Shown here: positions 14,818 through 16,549 of the stretch, one piece after another
How positions within the stretch are numbered: position 1 is the first letter of the stretch
Layout: each line of letters starts with the position of its first letter
NCBI GenBank assembly: GCA_002394525.1
Contig: DGUF01000266.1
Location: 1-16,549, forward strand
DNA length: 16,549 nt
Direction of reading: 5' to 3'
Source of the DNA: Lachnospiraceae bacterium UBA4317
Lineage (GTDB): Bacteria > Bacillota_A > Clostridia > Lachnospirales > Lachnospiraceae
The notes under the pieces: generated by a model
Told to the model about the DNA's origin: nothing
The model's input: the letters and a program-made list of their open reading frames with translations, nothing else
The model's database searches: none
Translations under genes and position numbers: made by a program

Positions 14818-14957
14818 GTGCGCAGTGCACTTGCTTTTCAAGTGTGCTGCGCCGTTTAATCCCCGCTTTTTCGCAAAAACCGGGGTTAAACGGCGGGCGG
14901 CCCATCAGCGAAGCTGATGACAAAGCTGCGCATTGTCACGCCCTTCGAGGGGGCGTG
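14818..14957. other. Cluster of four hairpins after metH
   Basis: Hairpin 1: 14820-14852, a 14-bp stem (two G-T pairs) with loop CTTTT. Hairpin 2: 14851-14894, GCCGTTTAA and CCCCG arms around an inner TTTTT CGC AAAAA stem, with one unpaired base. Hairpin 3: 14903-14919, CATCAGC GAA GCTGATG, perfect. Hairpin 4: 14937-14957, CACGCCC with GGGCGTG. In addition GTGCGCAG (14818) can pair with CTGCGCAT (14926), closing the first three into one branched structure. No strong T-tract follows any of them, so a simple terminator is not the whole explanation. Hairpin 4 is the inverted relative of the palindrome before metF. Confidence 0.7.
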
Positions 14958-15004
14958 TACAGTAACGTTCACAGCCTTTTCACACATATGTTCTGTCTTG
15001 TCTG

Positions 15005-15033
15005 TTGACTATTCCGGGTTTGACCAGTATAAT
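15005..15033 (+). promoter_or_regulatory. Consensus-like sigma-70 promoter upstream of citrate synthase
   Basis: TTGACT (15005-15010), a 17-base spacer, then a perfect TATAAT (15028-15033). Transcription would begin near 15040, giving a leader of about 430 nt before the citrate synthase start. It lies in an AT-rich gap that contrasts with the GC-rich genes around it. This is the strongest promoter match I found in the window. Confidence 0.8.
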
Positions 15034-15148
15034 TAAATTTCCAGACAGATGGGATACGCTGCAAGGCATCTTTGTCATACTTACTAAAAATACTTTGTCA
15101 TTTCTGACGCATTTCTTTATTTTTTGATCTTCCCATCTGCAATTTAAT
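15032..15148. other. 117-bp inverted-repeat structure at the start of the citrate synthase leader
   Basis: Left arm ATTAAATT (15032-15039) plus CAGATGGGA (15046-15054); right arm TCCCATCTG (15131-15139) plus AATTTAAT (15141-15148). That gives 17 matched bases with an unequal interruption. The left arm overlaps the -10 box. The interior holds a direct repeat CTTTGTCAT. GGCATC (15065-15070) can pair with GATGCC (15160-15165), which is followed by T6 (15170-15175). That pairing crosses the first one, so the two are either mutually exclusive or a pseudoknot. Confidence 0.5.
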
Positions 15149-15321
15149 ACAGACCACGCGATGCCCTGATTTTTTCACGGCACGGCGCGCAGGATTTGAG
15201 AGAGTCGCAATTCAATACGCATGGTTCTGAAACGCACCCGTTCATGCCGGATGTCTCTTGTTTTTTTACGCAAAATAAATCTGGCAGGAAAAGTCTGCGC
15301 AGTGATTATTTTTCTCAGAGC

Positions 15322-15363
15322 TTATTCACTGTTGAAGTCCTTTTATTCACTGTTGAAGTCCTT
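15322..15363. repeat. 21-bp perfect tandem duplication in the citrate synthase leader
   Basis: The unit starting TTATTCACTGTTGAAG occurs at 15322-15342 and exactly again at 15343-15363. Apart from this, the promoter and the inverted repeat, the AT-rich gap 14966-15472 holds nothing I can identify. A 95-codon ORF (15196-15483) spans the duplication but resembles no protein I know. Confidence 0.85.
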
Positions 15364-15459
15364 TTTCCGGAGAGTTTTTCGCGGGAAAATGGACAGGCAC
15401 AGGAAGCGGATGCAGGAAAGGTCCATCACGCAAAAGGCCGCCCTTATATCTGGCGGAGG

Positions 15460-15475
15460 AAAGGAGGCTCCTTTG
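15460..15475 (+). promoter_or_regulatory. Shine-Dalgarno site within a palindrome, deciding the citrate synthase start
   Basis: AAGGAGG (15461-15467) is an ideal ribosome site five bases before TTG 15473. It is part of the exact palindrome AAAGGAGGCTCCTTT (15460-15474), whose right half overlaps the start codon. A small hairpin could hide both the ribosome site and the start. Confidence 0.6.
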
Positions 15476-16549
15476 GGATTTGAAAAGAACATATATGACT
15501 ATGCCCTCTCACAGATGGGCAGGACAGTACAGAATGATACGATACCGGATGAATTATTCCAGAAGTTCTCGGTCAACCGGGGACTTCGTGATATAAACGG
15601 AAAGGGAGTACTCACCGGTCTGACCAATATTTCCGAGATCAACTCCTTTAAGGAAGTGGACGGAAAGCGGGTTCCGATCGAGGGCCAGCTCTGGTACCGC
15701 GGCTACAGTGTGGAGAGCCTGGTCCGCATGTTCGGGGACGACCGCTTCGGCTATGAGGCCCTCACCTACCTGCTTCTGTTTGGAGAACTGCCGGACCAGG
15801 AGCAGCGGGACAACTTCCTGCAGATCCTCGCCGAAGCCAGGGACCTGCCGACCAACTTTGTGCGCGATGTCATTATGAAGGCCCCGACCAGGGATATCAT
15901 GAATTCCATGACCCGCAGTATCCTGACCCTGGCCTCCTATGACCCCTATGCCCAGCGCACGGACCTGGGCAATGTCATCCGCCAGTGCATCCAGCTGATC
16001 GCCGCCTTCCCCATGCTGGCCATCTACGGCTACCACGCCTACAACCATTTTGAAAATATGGAGAGCATGTATATCCACAGGCCCGATCCGGAGATGTCCA
16101 CGGCGGAGAACATCCTGATGATGCTGCGGCCGGACAGAAACTTTACGACGACCGAGGTCAGGGTCCTGCAGGCCGCCCTCATGCTGCACATGGAGCACGG
16201 CGGAGGCAACAACTCCACCTTCACCACCCGCGTGGTCACCTCCTCCGGGAGCGATACCTATGCCACGATCGCGGCCGCCATGTCCTCCCTGAAGGGGCCC
16301 AGGCACGGCGGCGCCAACATCAAGGTCATGGAAATGATGGAAAATATCCGGACCAATGTCCATGACTGGAATGACGACGAGGAGATCGAGAACTACCTGA
16401 CCAGGATGATCAAGGGCAGCGTCTTTGACCACCAGGGCCTGATCTACGGCATGGGCCATGCGGTCTACTCCCTCTCCGACCCCCGTGAGCGCGTCTTCCG
16501 CAAGTTTGTCGCCCGCCTCTGCGTGGAAAAGGGACGGGAGGTCGATATG
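15473..16549 (+). CDS. Citrate synthase (3' end outside window)
   Basis: Condenses oxaloacetate and acetyl-CoA to citrate, supplying 2-oxoglutarate for glutamate in anaerobes with a partial TCA route. 359 residues are visible. Signatures: IPDELFQKFSVNRGLRDINGKGVLTGLTNI at the N-terminus (read in parts), EGQLWYRGY, LLLFGELP, the substrate-site segment H239-MEH-GGGNNSTF, KGPRHGGAN with catalytic H278, and GMGHAVYSLSDPRERV with catalytic H329. The catalytic aspartate would lie beyond the window. I chose TTG 15473 because of AAGGAGG five bases upstream and because it gives the short lead before IPDELF that I recall for clostridial enzymes. ATG 15410 and 15389 are in frame alternatives with poorer ribosome sites. 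It has its own promoter, so it is probably not part of the met operon. Confidence 0.92.
   Translation, partial: MGFEKNIYDYALSQMGRTVQNDTIPDELFQKFSVNRGLRDINGKGVLTGLTNISEINSFKEVDGKRVPIEGQLWYRGYSVESLVRMFGDDRFGYEALTYLLLFGELPDQEQRDNFLQILAEARDLPTNFVRDVIMKAPTRDIMNSMTRSILTLASYDPYAQRTDLGNVIRQCIQLIAAFPMLAIYGYHAYNHFENMESMYIHRPDPEMSTAENILMMLRPDRNFTTTEVRVLQAALMLHMEHGGGNNSTFTTRVVTSSGSDTYATIAAAMSSLKGPRHGGANIKVMEMMENIRTNVHDWNDDEEIENYLTRMIKGSVFDHQGLIYGMGHAVYSLSDPRERVFRKFVARLCVEKGREVDM

Noticed and set aside
15196..15483. 95-codon ORF in the AT-rich gap
   Set aside because: It crosses a 21-bp duplication, has no clear ribosome site, overlaps the citrate synthase start in another frame and looks like no known protein.

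Overview
The window looks like chromosomal DNA from a GC-rich Clostridia bacterium, most likely Lachnospiraceae-like. This is inferred from gene content and style, not from a search: a YfhO/GtrB pair, a MetH whose reactivation domain is a separate protein, a citrate synthase of the clostridial type, strong AGGAGG ribosome sites, and coding DNA with mostly G or C in third codon positions. All recognised genes read on the + strand. I see no transposase, integrase, phage gene, tRNA, rRNA or CRISPR array.

Layout. (1) Positions 2-4390: the 3' part of a large YfhO-family membrane protein, a 46-bp tandem repeat array, and a GtrB/CsbB-type polyprenyl-phosphate glycosyltransferase. Together these are two parts of a surface-glycan decoration system. 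(2) 4458-7431: a tight three-gene operon of sensor kinase, OmpR-type regulator and RsuA-type rRNA pseudouridine synthase, joined by two 4-bp start/stop overlaps. (3) 7522-9552: a large lipoprotein of unknown function. The last 48 bp of its coding region reappear as a 49-bp tandem array beyond its stop codon. (4) 9777-14812: a methionine/one-carbon block. It holds metF (methylene-THF reductase), a stand-alone MetH reactivation protein and a cobalamin-dependent metH without that domain. MetF makes 5-methyl-THF, MetH uses it to methylate homocysteine, and the small protein would repair oxidised cobalamin using SAM. (5) 14813-16549: a cluster of hairpins, an AT-rich gap with a consensus-like sigma-70 promoter and a long structured leader, then citrate synthase running off the window.

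The most unusual material lies between genes. Three different gaps carry three unrelated minisatellites (46, 49 and 39 bp units). Related in-frame expansions occur in linkers of YfhO and MetH. A palindromic element sits just before metF, and a diverged inverted copy lies just after metH, bracketing the methionine block. Terminator-like hairpins 23 nt before metF and competing pairings in the citrate synthase leader suggest RNA-level control, though neither matches a riboswitch that I recognise.
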